64,000 nucleotides of DNA from JAPOXR01 sp965116115 (lineage in GTDB: Bacteria > Pseudomonadota > Alphaproteobacteria > Rhodobacterales > Rhodobacteraceae). The notes beneath the pieces were generated by a model. That model saw nothing but the letters and a program-made list of their open reading frames with translations. It was not told where the DNA came from and made no database searches. The position numbers and the translations under genes were made by a program. Numbering within the stretch: the first letter of the stretch is position 1; every line of letters begins with the position of its first letter. The stretch lies in NCBI GenBank assembly GCA_965116115.1, contig OZ220486.1, positions 992,001 to 1,056,000 on the forward strand. Direction: 5' to 3'. This document shows positions 27,661 through 37,208 of the stretch, in pieces.

Positions 27661-28740
27661 GAGGATGACCGAGGCCGCGTCCCAGCCGATCCGGACCCGC
27701 GCCTCCTCAGACAGGATCGCGCGGCCGGCCGTGTTCCGCATGGAAACCGTGACCGGCGCTGAAGTTCCGTCAAGGAGCACCTCGTAATAGGTCATATCTC
27801 CGTAGTATGTCCGGCCGGTGACTTTGCCGGCGGCCTCGCTTGCGGACAGCTCAGACTGATCGAACAGAATCGTCAGCAGTTCCGGCCGGACGCCCGCGGT
27901 CAAACCGCTGCCGCGCCTATTTCCCATGACCTGTCCGGCCGGCAGTTCCGCCTTGCCCAGTCCTTCGATCATTACGGTGGTCGAAAATTCGGTCTGAGAC
28001 AGAATCTCGGCCCCGAGAAAATTCATATTGCCGATGAATTCGGCCACCTTCCTTGAATGCGGGCGGGCGTAGATTTCTTCCGGCGCCGCGATCTGGGCGA
28101 TCCTGCCGTCAAACATAATGGCGATGCGGTCGGACATTGTCAGCGCCTCTTCCTGATCATGGGTCACGAGAATGAAAGTGATGCCGACTGCCCGTTGAAG
28201 ATGCCTGAGTTCAAACTGCATCTGCTCGCGCAGTTTTTTGTCGAGCGCGGAGAGCGGTTCATCAAGCAGCAGGACTTTCGGCCGCATGATCAGGGCCCTC
28301 GCAAGGGCGACGCGCTGGCGCTGGCCTCCCGAAAGCGTGTGGGCGCCGCGGTTGCCCATGCCTTCAAGGCTCACCATCCGCAGGGCATCGTTCACCTGCC
28401 TTTCCAGCTGATCAGCGCCCAAACCTTTGCGGCGCAGTCCGAACCCGACATTCCCGGCGATCGTCATATGTGGAAATATCGCATAGTTTTGGAACACCAT
28501 GTTGGTGGGGCGGCGGTTTGCCTCGACTCCGTCCATCGGCTGGCCGTCGATTTCGACGCTGCCGCTGTCAGACTTGTCAAATCCCGCGATTGTTCTGAGC
28601 AGCGTGGTCTTTCCGCATCCGGAAGGGCCGAGCAGCGAAAAAAACTCTCCTTGACCGATTTCGGCCGAAACCGAATCCAGAGCTGGAATGCCGCCGTAAC
28701 GTTTGGTGACCGAATTCAGCTTGATGATGGGCCCGCTCAA
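27655..28740 (-). CDS. ABC transporter ATP-binding protein, polyamine (PotA) type
   Basis: 361 residues, cytosolic ATPase driving uptake. Walker A LLGPSGCGKTT (about residues 37-46), signature LSGGQRQRVALARAL, Walker B VLLLDEPLSALD and the switch histidine in LVTHDQEEAL are all present. A C-terminal TOBE domain of about 100 residues follows, as in PotA. Its start overlaps the stop of the upstream permease gene by 4 bases, so it is the third gene of the transporter operon. Its 3' end abuts an IS66 scrap. Polyamine specificity is inferred from the subunit types and the linked aminotransferase. Confidence 0.92.
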   Translation of the reverse strand: MSGPIIKLNSVTKRYGGIPALDSVSAEIGQGEFFSLLGPSGCGKTTLLRTIAGFDKSDSGSVEIDGQPMDGVEANRRPTNMVFQNYAIFPHMTIAGNVGFGLRRKGLGADQLERQVNDALRMVSLEGMGNRGAHTLSGGQRQRVALARALIMRPKVLLLDEPLSALDKKLREQMQFELRHLQRAVGITFILVTHDQEEALTMSDRIAIMFDGRIAQIAAPEEIYARPHSRKVAEFIGNMNFLGAEILSQTEFSTTVMIEGLGKAELPAGQVMGNRRGSGLTAGVRPELLTILFDQSELSASEAAGKVTGRTYYGDMTYYEVLLDGTSAPVTVSMRNTAGRAILSEEARVRIGWDAASVILL

Positions 28741-29552
28741 AACAGTCCTCCCTGAACGGACTGCCCCGCGCGTCTGACACCGCGTCTGCGGACAAGTTCG
28801 GCGGTGATGAGCAGTGCCAGCGAAGCTGCCAGAAGCAGCGTGCCGAGCGCCATGACGCTCGGCAGCCTCGCCGGAAAACGCACCAGGCTCCAGATGTAGA
28901 CAGGAAGCGTCACTTCGGTTCCGGCGAGAAAAAACGCGATGATGAATTCATCCAGGGAAACCGTGAAGGATATCAACAGGCTTGCGATTATGCCGGGCAT
29001 GACCAGCGGCACGCTGATCAGCCGAAACGCTGACCAAGGGGTCTCGCCGAGGTCAACTGCCGCTTCTTCAAGGCTGCGGTCGAGATTGCTGAATGCGGCC
29101 GACAGCACGGCAACGCTGAAAGGCGTGCAGATCAGCACATGGCCGAGAATTATGCTCCAGAGTGAGAGTTCAAATCCGAACTGCAGTATCACTGTCAGCA
29201 ATGACACGCCGATGATGATTTCCGGCAGCACCAGAGGGGCCATGACCAGTCCCGCCATTCCGCGTTTCATGCGGAAAGAATAGCGGCTGGCTGCCCGGGC
29301 AGCGCACGTCCCGAGCGCCGTGCTGACAACTGCCGTGACCGCGGCGATCAAGAGAGAATTGCGCAATGCGCCGTGCAGGGCCTCGGTTTCCCAGAGCAGT
29401 GAAAACCATCGCCAAGTGAATCCTTGGAGCGGAAAAGCTGTGATGCTGCTGTCATTGAATGCGAAGACCGGCAGAAGAGCGATCGGCGCATAGAGAAAGA
29501 TCATGTACAACATAGCGTATGCCGTCAGCCGGCTGTTTCGCGGCCGGTTCAT
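28737..29552 (-). CDS. ABC transporter permease, PotC-like
   Basis: 271-residue inner-membrane protein with about six transmembrane segments, starting AYAMLYMIFLYAPIALLPVF. The EAA loop that contacts the ATPase is visible as LEEAAVDLGETPWSAFRLIS, and IIASLLISFTVSLDEFIIAF is typical of PotC. It overlaps the upstream permease by 4 bases (29549-29552) and the downstream ATPase by 4 bases, so the three are translationally coupled. Confidence 0.9.
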   Translation of the reverse strand: MNRPRNSRLTAYAMLYMIFLYAPIALLPVFAFNDSSITAFPLQGFTWRWFSLLWETEALHGALRNSLLIAAVTAVVSTALGTCAARAASRYSFRMKRGMAGLVMAPLVLPEIIIGVSLLTVILQFGFELSLWSIILGHVLICTPFSVAVLSAAFSNLDRSLEEAAVDLGETPWSAFRLISVPLVMPGIIASLLISFTVSLDEFIIAFFLAGTEVTLPVYIWSLVRFPARLPSVMALGTLLLAASLALLITAELVRRRGVRRAGQSVQGGLF

Positions 29553-30436
29553 GTCCGTTCCCGCAGGCGGTGCCGGTTGACGCGTACAAAGAGGAGCGAG
29601 ACCGCCGTGACGACGAACATCGCGGAAATTGCCAGCGCGGCGCCGAGGGGCGGATTGTTAGCTTTTTTGAATTGCAGCTCAATCATATTGGCGATCATCA
29701 ATCCGTCCGGCCCTCCGACCAGCCGCGGCGTCACATAATCGCCGACAGTCGGGATGAAGATGATCAGGGCCGCCGCAATGACGCCCGGAAATGCCAGCGG
29801 CAGCGTGATGCTCATGAATCTTTGGAAAGGACCGTCACCGAGATCAGCGGCGGCCTCCAGCAGCGAACGGTCGATCTTTTCCAGCGCGACGAAAATCGGC
29901 AGGATCGCGAACGGCGCCCAAGCATGGCTGAGAGTGATCACCACCGCGTTTGCGTTGTACAATATGAAACTGAGGGGTTCTTCAATGATGCCGAGGCGCA
30001 TGAGAGACTCATTGATCACGCCGTTGTAACCGAGAATGACCTTCCACAGAAAAATCCGCATCAGATAGCTGGTCCAGAAAGGAATGGTGATCAGGAATAT
30101 CCAAAGCGGTTTTCTCGCGGGCTGGACATAGAACGAGACGAAGTAAGCGATCGGAAAGGCAAGAACGACAGTGACCAGAGTCACGGAAGCCGAGACCGCG
30201 AGGGAACGCAGCATCAGCGCCCGGTAGACCGGTTCAGTCCAGGCTTCCCGATAGTTCGCCAGAGTGAATGCGCGATCCAGCTCAAGATAATTCTGCGTCC
30301 AGAAGCTGAATGCAGCCACTGCGGCCAGCGGTGCCGCGAGCAGCATCGCCGTATAAAGAAACGGCGCGCCCATCAGCGTAAGCCCTCTTCCGCCGTCAGT
30401 GCGCTGCCAACGCCGGAATGCGACCGCGATGCTCAA
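29549..30436 (-). CDS. ABC transporter permease, PotB-like
   Basis: 295-residue inner-membrane protein. A first transmembrane helix (FLYTAMLLAAPLAAVAAFSF) is followed by a periplasmic stretch and five more helices. FWTSYLMRIFLWKVILGYNG is a PotB hallmark, and the EAA loop LLEAAADLGDGPFQRFMSIT is present. First transporter gene of the operon, 308 bases downstream of the aminotransferase gene on the same strand. Confidence 0.9.
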   Translation of the reverse strand: MSIAVAFRRWQRTDGGRGLTLMGAPFLYTAMLLAAPLAAVAAFSFWTQNYLELDRAFTLANYREAWTEPVYRALMLRSLAVSASVTLVTVVLAFPIAYFVSFYVQPARKPLWIFLITIPFWTSYLMRIFLWKVILGYNGVINESLMRLGIIEEPLSFILYNANAVVITLSHAWAPFAILPIFVALEKIDRSLLEAAADLGDGPFQRFMSITLPLAFPGVIAAALIIFIPTVGDYVTPRLVGGPDGLMIANMIELQFKKANNPPLGAALAISAMFVVTAVSLLFVRVNRHRLRERT

Positions 30437-30744
30437 CCCTGCGGCCGCCGCGGAATGGAACGGCTTATCCGCTCGGTTGAGCCCGGGCCGGGAGGCCAGG
30501 CGAATCCAGCCGCCGTTATCAAAAAACGCGGGCGGCGGCGGAGTGGCTTCGGGGCGGGTTTCTTGTCAGACAGCAGGATGTTGTTATGGGCGCACGGCCG
30601 GACGGCGGCTTCGCATGACTTGGCCGGTTTCAGCGCCAGCCGCCGGTCCTCAGGCTCTGGAAAGCGACCGCGCCGCGGAAGTCCGTAAGTTCGCCTGTCA
30701 TGTTGAACGGACTGACTTTTCCTGCGCATCTTCCCGGCGACCGT
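30437..30744. other. Spacer inside the polyamine region
   Basis: 308 bases between the aminotransferase stop and the permease start (minus strand). No gene, clear hairpin with T-run or riboswitch-like fold was recognised. It could hold a second promoter. Confidence 0.3.
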
Positions 30745-32151
30745 TCAGACTGGATTCCATCCTTCCCGGACCAGCTCCGCGCAGACTTGCTCAAGGGCTT
30801 GTCCCAGACGGTCCACGGCGTAGTCGACTTCCTGTTTCGTAATCACCAGCGGCGGTGACATGACATTAAGCCGTCCAACGGGCCGAACCAGCACGCCCAT
30901 CCGCCCGGCGGCATCAGAAACGCGTTTGCTGATGCCCGTTTTTTCCGGGAATGTCGCTTTGGTTGTCCTGTCAAGGACGTTTTCCAAGCACCGCATCAAA
31001 CCGAGGCCGCGCGCATCTCCGACCAGTTTCATGTCCTTGAGGTCGTTCAGCCGTTCGCCGAAGTATCTGCCGACTTCCGCGGCATGTTCGAGGATGTTCT
31101 CCCGTTCCATGATTTCAATGTTTTTGAGCGCCGCCGCGCAGCAGACCGGGTGGCCGGCATAAGTGAATCCGCTGGCGTAGATGCGGGACGGGCCGCCGCT
31201 TGTGATCACGTCATGAATCCGGTCCGAATAAATCGTCGCGCCGATCGGAAGATAGCCTGAAGACAGCCCCTTCGCACAGGTGATGATGTCCGGCACGATT
31301 CCGAAGACATCCTCGGAAGCGAACCAGTGGCCAAGACGGCCGAACGCCGTGACCACTTCGTCGGAAACATACAGAATATCGTTCTGTGAGCAGACCTCGC
31401 GCATCCGTTTCAGGTAATCCGCAGGCGGCGTCAGCACGCCGCCGGCGCCCATGATCGGCTCAGCGAAGAAAGCGCCGACCTTGTCAGGTCCGATTTCATT
31501 GATTTTGTCTTCGAATTCCTGAACCAGATGATCACATAATTCCTGCTCGCCTGTGCCATCAGGCGCCCGGTAAATGTCCGGTTCCGAAATATGGTGGACC
31601 GTGTCTTCAATAAATTTGAATCCATGCCTGCGGTCGTGTTCCTTATAGCCGATCGACATCGCCGCATAGGTCGAACCGTGGTAGGACTCGCGGCGCGCGA
31701 TCACATGGATTTTCTCCGGCCTGCCCGAGCATTGCTGGTAGAAATGGACCAGACGGAAGGCGCTGTCGACGGCCGTCGATCCGCAGGTCGAGAAATGGAC
31801 TCGGTTCAGGCCGCCCGGCGCAAGTTCGGCGAGTTTTGCCGAGAGCAGGGCGGCAGGCTCATTGGTCATGTCCGTGAAGGTCGAACTGTAAGCCAGCTTC
31901 CGGACCTGTTCCGCGATCGTTTCCGCCATCTCCTCCCGGCCGAGTCCGATATTCGTGCACCACAAGCCGCCCACCATGTCCAGATAAGTCTGGCCATTGA
32001 TGTCAGTGAGCTTGCAGCCGGAGCCGCTTTCGACAATCAGCGCTCCTGATTCGGCGAAGCTCTCGAAATGGGTGAACGGATGCAGGAAATGTCTGCGGTC
32101 CTGTTCCCACAATTGGTAAGCTGCGTCATTGCGCAGTTGAACGGAAGTCAT
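30745..32151 (-). CDS. Class III (omega) aminotransferase, putrescine/diamine type
   Basis: 468 residues, PLP enzyme. The N-terminal LWEQDRRHFLHPFTHFESFA, cofactor region FSTCGSTAVDSAFRLVHFY, HGSTYAAMSIG-type loop and catalytic lysine in DIITCAKGLSSGYLPIGATI are those of the SpuC / putrescine-pyruvate and beta-alanine-pyruvate aminotransferase group. Likely removes an amino group from a diamine onto pyruvate, which suits its place upstream of a polyamine-type transporter. The same context is seen for spuC with the spuDEFGH transport genes in Pseudomonas. Exact amino donor is not determinable from sequence. Start MTSVQLRNDAAYQLWEQD at 32151. Confidence 0.88.
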   Translation of the reverse strand: MTSVQLRNDAAYQLWEQDRRHFLHPFTHFESFAESGALIVESGSGCKLTDINGQTYLDMVGGLWCTNIGLGREEMAETIAEQVRKLAYSSTFTDMTNEPAALLSAKLAELAPGGLNRVHFSTCGSTAVDSAFRLVHFYQQCSGRPEKIHVIARRESYHGSTYAAMSIGYKEHDRRHGFKFIEDTVHHISEPDIYRAPDGTGEQELCDHLVQEFEDKINEIGPDKVGAFFAEPIMGAGGVLTPPADYLKRMREVCSQNDILYVSDEVVTAFGRLGHWFASEDVFGIVPDIITCAKGLSSGYLPIGATIYSDRIHDVITSGGPSRIYASGFTYAGHPVCCAAALKNIEIMERENILEHAAEVGRYFGERLNDLKDMKLVGDARGLGLMRCLENVLDRTTKATFPEKTGISKRVSDAAGRMGVLVRPVGRLNVMSPPLVITKQEVDYAVDRLGQALEQVCAELVREGWNPV

Positions 32152-32329
32152 GTCTGCTCCATATTGATCGCGGCTTGATGCCGACTGCCGGTTAACGATT
32201 CAAAAGCCGGTTCCGAACAAGACAGTTAAGTAATTCTTCCCGCAATCTCAAAACGAATTTTCAGCCATTGCCGCAGGATGATCCCACGCTGGTTTTCGTC
32301 GATTTCGCTTTACATTCCAGCATATCGTT

Positions 32330-32500
32330 AATGGCATGCCGCTCGTCGAATCAATGATATTCGGATAAAGAAATCGGGTCTTTCAACGGGCCGACCGAAG
32401 CCGGGACCGCGATTTCCAGCCCGCCGGCGGCAATTGCCTGTTCTTAAACAGGCGCTCATCCAACATCATGGAGAAAGCGTAACTCAGCGGATCAAGAAGC
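32330..32500 (+). pseudogene. IS256-type transposase, 3' scrap
   Basis: The peptide RQLPVLKQALIQHHGES matches the C-terminus of the two nearly complete IS256 transposases in this window (RQLPVLKQALIEHRRKD), and a weak LVESMI upstream recalls their NIIESMN. All else is lost, so this is a third, older and more decayed insertion. Confidence 0.55.
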
Positions 32501-32667
32501 CGCTGACCGGCGCAGGGATCAGAACTTATCAAGGGGAGAGGCTTTCTTCCCGATGAACTGCAAGGTGCATATGTGACGGAACTGGCGTGTCGCAAAGCCA
32601 AGGCAAGGACATAGTGAGCTTCGGTCCGCGGCCTTTTCGGAATCCGTCGTTTGCGAAAAGGTTCGGA

Positions 32668-32925
32668 TTAGCCGCCGGCGGGCCAGTTCCTGACCAAATC
32701 CGCGATATAAGCAATCACTGCTATGTTCGCGGCTACGAGGCTTGCGCCGATTATCTTCACCCAAAGGAAACTTGTCTCAAGCCGTGCGAAGTCAGACTTG
32801 GTGGCGACTCCGCCGGTGACGCCCACATGAATAGCCTCGGTGATCGCTTCGGCCTGTTTTTCAGTTAGATCACCAGCTTTCAGCCGCCGCTCAACAGCCA
32901 GCGTGTCAAAAGGTATGTCTGTCAT
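32668..32925 (-). CDS. Small coiled-coil membrane protein (DUF1640/CCDC90-like)
   Basis: 85 residues from the ATG at 32925 (MTDIPFDTLAVERRLKAGDL); an ATG three codons earlier is possible. The head KQAEAITEAIHVGVTGGVAT followed by KSDFARLE is shared with the proteins at 16954-17274 and 10771-11334. It has almost no coil repeat and one transmembrane segment near residues 55-77 (VKIIGASLVAANIAVIAYIA). The gene is preceded by an AT-rich upstream region. Function unknown. Confidence 0.7.
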   Translation of the reverse strand: MTDIPFDTLAVERRLKAGDLTEKQAEAITEAIHVGVTGGVATKSDFARLETSFLWVKIIGASLVAANIAVIAYIADLVRNWPAGG

Positions 32926-33030
32926 GATGTTCACCTAACATCATCGCATGAAATTTCTCAAGTCCTTAATTCGTGCTTGCAATAAAAGTATTTTTCTTAT
33001 CATTTTCAATGTTTTGAAGAGTTTTTCCTT

Positions 33031-33048
33031 GCCGAAAATCGGCTTTTT
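33031..33048 (+). terminator. Possible small intrinsic terminator
   Basis: GCCGA-AAA-TCGGC followed by TTTTT. The stem is only 5 bp and no + strand gene ends just before it, so the call is weak. Confidence 0.25.
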
Positions 33049-33088
33049 CTCTGAGAATCCGGCGATTAAGACTTGACCGCAGTAATCT

Positions 33089-34522
33089 GGGGATGTCCCG
33101 CTTGGTGTTGAAACCCGCAGGAGCGATGCTGCCTGTCGACTATCTACGCGGCGTCCTTGAGCCGGTCAAGTCGATTCTTTCGACGATGTTCGATGAGAGC
33201 CTGTTTGAGAACGGGCAGCTGCCTGTAGGCCTTGATGCGGCGGAAACCCTTCTCGGCCCTGTCATGCCGGCGGCGGTCCATCGCAGAGCCATCCCGGCGT
33301 TTCTCCAGCGTTTCACGTTGCGGCAGACCTGCCGGACCGTGCTGTTCATCGATTCGATGATGTTCGTGCTCGCCAGCGACCGCCGCAGCTCTAACGGCAG
33401 GCCGAGCCGGGAGACGGTCAGGACCTCGTCCAAGCCCTTGAGTATCGACCGGGAGACGTCCGGCGCCTCCTGTTCGAACCGCTGAGCCAGGCTGCGCATC
33501 AGCCGCTCGGCCTTGTCGGCGTCATCAAGTTCCCAGGCCTGCCTGAGCGTCCGCCGCACGCCGGCGTGATGCTTCACGGCGAGACGGTCGATGATGTTGC
33601 GGCCCTTGTGAACCTGACAGCGCTGGATAGGGATGTCCGAGCCGAAAGTGCGCCGGATCGCCTTGCTGAGCGCCCTGGCTCCGTCGACGATGAACAGATA
33701 ACAGCCCTCCGGATCAAGCCCGCGCCGGATCAGATCATCAAGCAGAGCCTGCACGGTCGCGGCGTTCTCCGTCGCGCCCTCGATGACGCCCAGGGGACGC
33801 TTACGCCCGGACGCGTCAATGCCGACGGCCCCGATCATCAGCAGGCGGTCGCTCATATGCAGCCCGTCGATCTGAACCGCGACGAGATCAAGCTCCGACA
33901 GATCGGAAGTCATCCATTCATCAAACTTCGCCTGCGTCAGAGCCTTGAACCGGCGGGACACGGCTGATTTCGACAGCCCGCAGCCCGCCCCGCACGGAAC
34001 CCCGGCCTCCGGAATCCGCACCGCCCGGCGGAACTTGCGGGTCGCTGCGCTCGCCGTCATCAGGTTCACCGCCCATCGGTCGAGATAGCCGTCCGCGGAG
34101 ATCTCTTCCCAGCTCGGCAGGGACATCTCCTTGCCCGCAGCCTTGCAGCGGAGCCGGGGACGTTCGATGCCGACCTTGCCGCCGTGAAACCCGACTTGGG
34201 AACGCGTATGTCCCCAGCGGTGCCCCGGCTTGTCGGGAGAATGACTGTAACGCTTCCCGGCAAGCCGCTCGGCGTCCTCGTCCATCATCTGCCGCAGATA
34301 CGCGATGCCCGTCGTCAGACAGAATTTCTCGAAACTCTCGGTCACGTCTTCGTACGCCTCTTCGACGAGCGCGTTGATGTTCGAAGCGCTGGCGGAGGCG
34401 CGGGAGAATGTGCTGATGGTCTTCATGGTGTTGCTTCCTTTTCTTCAAAAAATCCCCGAGCTGATGCTCGGGGGAGAGGCAACACCGCCTGTATCAAATT
34501 CAACACCGATCGGGACATCCCC
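33089..34522 (-). mobile_element. IS256-family insertion sequence, copy 2
   Basis: 1434-bp element with terminal repeats GGGGATGTCCC...TTGGTGTTGAA and the complement at the other end. It is flanked by a 7-bp direct repeat, GTAATCT at 33082-33088 and 34523-34529. Clean ends and near identity to copy 1 point to recent insertion. It is one base shorter than copy 1, which matches the single-base deletion in its transposase gene. Confidence 0.9.
33140..34426 (-). pseudogene. IS256-family transposase, C-terminus frameshifted
   Basis: 428-codon frame starting MKTISTFSRASASASNINAL. It keeps the catalytic Asp regions (VAVQIDGLHMSDRLLMIGAV, RCQVHKGRNIIDRL) and the Glu in NIIESMNSTVRQVCRN. Compared with copy 1 a single base is missing near 33255-33262, so after GMALRWTAAGMT the frame runs into an unrelated 30-odd-residue basic tail instead of KGFRRIKAYRQLPVLKQAL. 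Unlike copy 1 it has no internal stop. Loss of the conserved C-terminal helix probably inactivates it, though partial activity cannot be excluded. Confidence 0.85.
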
Positions 34523-34545
34523 GTAATCTTCGCCGCATTTTTCAC

Positions 34546-34870
34546 TTGGAGAACGGTATGAGACGCCTGATCAAACCGGCCCGCCTCGGCTCGACGGCCA
34601 TCGAAACCTTGAGGATCAATCCGAAGTCGCGGGACGACATCAAGAATGTGCTCAGGGGCCTGCAGCATCTCTCGTGTCAATCGCCAGCGCGATCTTCAGC
34701 GGATTTTCGACGAAGAGTTTTTCGCAGATGTCGACCAGCACAACGGCTGTCCGGGGACAGCTTCCGGTCGATTCTTGTGATAAGCGTTCTCAAGCAGGGG
34801 ACTGACTGCGATTTCGACCGGCTGCAGAGCTTGGCGGACAACCATGAGCTGGTCCGCGCGAAACGCGTTT
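34546..34870 (+). pseudogene. ISNCY-type transposase, N-terminal fragment
   Basis: The peptide TLRINPKSRDDIKNVLRGLQ, then (after a disturbed stretch) SILVISVLKQGTDCDFDRLQ and SLADNHELVR, matches the opening of ISNCY/ISDol1-like transposases (SRDDIP..L.GLQ, CDFDRLHELAN.H..LR). It runs directly into a TnpB relic, so one dead element replaced the rest of another. Confidence 0.55.
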
Positions 34871-35440
34871 CAAACATAGGAAACTCAAATCGCTTCAGCG
34901 CGAGCACGAACGCGTCAAGATGAGAGAGCGTGACAGGTTTCACGGAATATCGGCGGAGATCGTCAAGCGGCACAGCCCCATCGCCGTCGAGGATCTGATG
35001 ATTCCGAACATGGTGAAGAGCCGGCATCTGTCGCGGTTAATCGCCGAACAGCAATCAGGCAGGCTCGCGCGATAACTTTCCTGCAAGATTGAGAGCGCCG
35101 GCAGGGAAGCGGCGCAGGTCCGGCCTCGCTGCGCTGGCATGGACTGCCATAGCTGCGGTCACAGGCAGAAAATGCCGCTTGGTGTGCGTGAGTTCCGCTG
35201 CGGAGGTTGCGGTCTGGAAACGGACCGCGACGTCAACGCAGAAAAGAACATTCTCCAGCTCGGCATAGTGCTGGCCGGGCAGGAAATCGGCTCATCGAGT
35301 CGTCCCGGCGTGTACGGGGGTGTTCTTCTATCACATGTCGCCGGGGCAGGACACCGAACGATATACGGTTACGTCCGCGTGACAAGGCATATAAGTCCCA
35401 AACTTATGCTTGGCGGTATTCTGCTAAGACGGCCCGGCCG
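34863..35440 (+). pseudogene. TnpB (IS200/IS605 type), 3' half
   Basis: Reads RKLKSLQREHERVKMRERDR, then SPIAVEDLMIPNMVKSRHLS (second RuvC region), a stop after GRLAR, CHSCGHRQKMPLGVREFRCG and CGLETDRDVNAEKN (zinc ribbon and last RuvC Asp). The N-terminal half with the first RuvC Asp is missing. The tail EIGSSSRPGVYGG also occurs in the TnpB relic at 11403 (EIGSSSRPGVFEN), so both come from one element family. Confidence 0.75.
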
Positions 35441-37080
35441 ACGATAGCGACAATACGGACCGCCGCCGCCTGTCCCTCGGCATCTCTGAGGCGCAGATAT
35501 TTCCCTACAACAAAGCGCGCCGGCTGCTGGAGCCCGCCGTTGATGGCGATGTTGTCGGCGTAGAGGTATGTGTGGTCAAGGTTGTCTAGAATCGGATTGA
35601 GCCAGCCTCGCAGAATTGGCACATGTCCAAGACCGTTCGGGAAGATGACAGCACCGCCATCGGACAGTTCCGTCAACTCGACATCCAGTGGTCCGCCTGA
35701 CGGTTTCCAGTTGTGTTCCAAGTGCGCCGCGAACCCGTTCGCGGCGAGGAATACAGTCATCGGCAATTGAGCCGAATGTAAATTAAGTATAGCCGTGCCG
35801 CTTTCATCCGTGACCGCGTTCTTCCATGTCTTGTCAGGGAACAGTGCGAGCACACTGGCTCCAATGACCGGCCGGCTGCCGGATCGGACAGTGACGATGC
35901 CGTTTGATGCGCCCCAGTCGAACTGGTGCAGTTCCCTCCATGGGATCAGGCTGTCCGTACCCCGGCGCTGGGGTTGATCGCCGCCGTAGACAATGACAAC
36001 GGAGCATCGGCGGGTTGATCGGGCAAGATGTCTTTGGACGCGCTTGGCGCCATGGAACAGGCTGGACGATGCTGTGCCTGAAGATTTGGCTTCGACGATC
36101 ATGGCGCCGGTCGGGTTATCGACTACAAGATCGGCCTCCGCGCCGTTCCGGTCGCGGTAAAACGAAATTCTATAGGTTTCGCCTCGGTTGGCCCGACGTT
36201 TGGCGATCTCAGAGACTGCCCAGGTTTCAAAGATCGCGCCGCGAAGCGGATGTGCGCGGAGTTGTTCGGGAGTGCGGATACCCAGCAGCCAGCAGACGAT
36301 CCCGGTGTCGTAGAAGTGCAGCTTCGGCATTTTCACCAAGCGCTTGCGAAGATCCGTGTGAAGGACCGGAAGGCGGAAAGCGATGAAGCTGGCTTCAAGG
36401 ATGCTGAGCCAGGCTTTCGCCGTCGGTTGCGAAATGCCGCAATCCCCTGCGAGCGACGAGTAGTTGAGCAGTTGTGCCGTCCGGCCCGCGCAAAGTGTTA
36501 TGAAACGCTGAAAGGCCATGAGATCGCCTACGTTGCTGATCATCCGCACATCGCGTTCAATGTAGGCAGCGATGTAGGAACCGAGCCAGTCCGAGGCTTC
36601 CTGCCCTGTATCGAATATGCGCGGGTAAGAACCGGTGAAGAGGGTTTCGTCGAGAGTCTCGGGATGCCGGGGAAAAAGTAACGTCTCACCTCTCGTCAGC
36701 GGAAGGAGTTTGTGCACTGCCGTCCGGCCCGCCAGCGACTGGCTGACCGATTCAAGCAGAGAGAGGTTTGGCGAGCCCGTGAGAATCCAACGGCCTGGCG
36801 CCGGATCTGCGTCGATAACGCCTTGCAGGTAAGAGAGCAGGTCGGGCACCCTCTGGACCTCGTCGAGAACTGCGCCTTTCGGAAACTGGGCCAAGAAAGC
36901 GCGGGGGTCTTCAGCGGCGAAGGCCCGTACGTCGGGGGCTTCCAGCGTCTCGTACTGATGCTGTGGGAATAGAGCGCGGCATAACGTTGTCTTGCCGCTC
37001 TGCCGAGGTCCGGTGAGCGTGATGGACGGCCAAGTCTGCGCCGCCTCCGTCAGCTTTGCGGCGATGTCGCGTGTAATCAT
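35404..37080 (-). CDS. AAA ATPase with DUF4143 nuclease-like domain and extra C-terminal beta domains
   Basis: 558 residues from ATG 37080. Residues 1-190 are an AAA_14 domain with Walker A GPRQSGKTT (24-32), Walker B GAVLDEVQRVPDL and sensor-like ILTGSPNLSLL. Residues 200-350 are DUF4143, including FYRDRNGAEADLVVD and MIVEAKSS, a PD-(D/E)XK-like pattern. Most relatives end near residue 390. Here about 165 further residues follow: a carboxypeptidase-regulatory-like beta-sandwich (VIGASVLALFPDKTW, TDESGTAILNL) and a novel segment RGWLNPILDNLDHTYLYADN with VRIVAIVGRAVLAEYR. Its 3' end overlaps the TnpB relic on the other strand by a few bases. Function of this ATPase class is unknown; single-gene unit. 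Confidence 0.8.
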   Translation of the reverse strand: MITRDIAAKLTEAAQTWPSITLTGPRQSGKTTLCRALFPQHQYETLEAPDVRAFAAEDPRAFLAQFPKGAVLDEVQRVPDLLSYLQGVIDADPAPGRWILTGSPNLSLLESVSQSLAGRTAVHKLLPLTRGETLLFPRHPETLDETLFTGSYPRIFDTGQEASDWLGSYIAAYIERDVRMISNVGDLMAFQRFITLCAGRTAQLLNYSSLAGDCGISQPTAKAWLSILEASFIAFRLPVLHTDLRKRLVKMPKLHFYDTGIVCWLLGIRTPEQLRAHPLRGAIFETWAVSEIAKRRANRGETYRISFYRDRNGAEADLVVDNPTGAMIVEAKSSGTASSSLFHGAKRVQRHLARSTRRCSVVIVYGGDQPQRRGTDSLIPWRELHQFDWGASNGIVTVRSGSRPVIGASVLALFPDKTWKNAVTDESGTAILNLHSAQLPMTVFLAANGFAAHLEHNWKPSGGPLDVELTELSDGGAVIFPNGLGHVPILRGWLNPILDNLDHTYLYADNIAINGGLQQPARFVVGKYLRLRDAEGQAAAVRIVAIVGRAVLAEYRQA

Positions 37081-37208
37081 GTCGCACAGAATAAAAATTT
37101 TCCAGGCTGAATCAATATACAATTTTTAATTAGCCTATATTTTGGCGCGGAGAGTTGTTCCTGCTTCGTCCATCATCTCTGAAATTCCGGTATGCAGACG
37201 ATTGCCCC

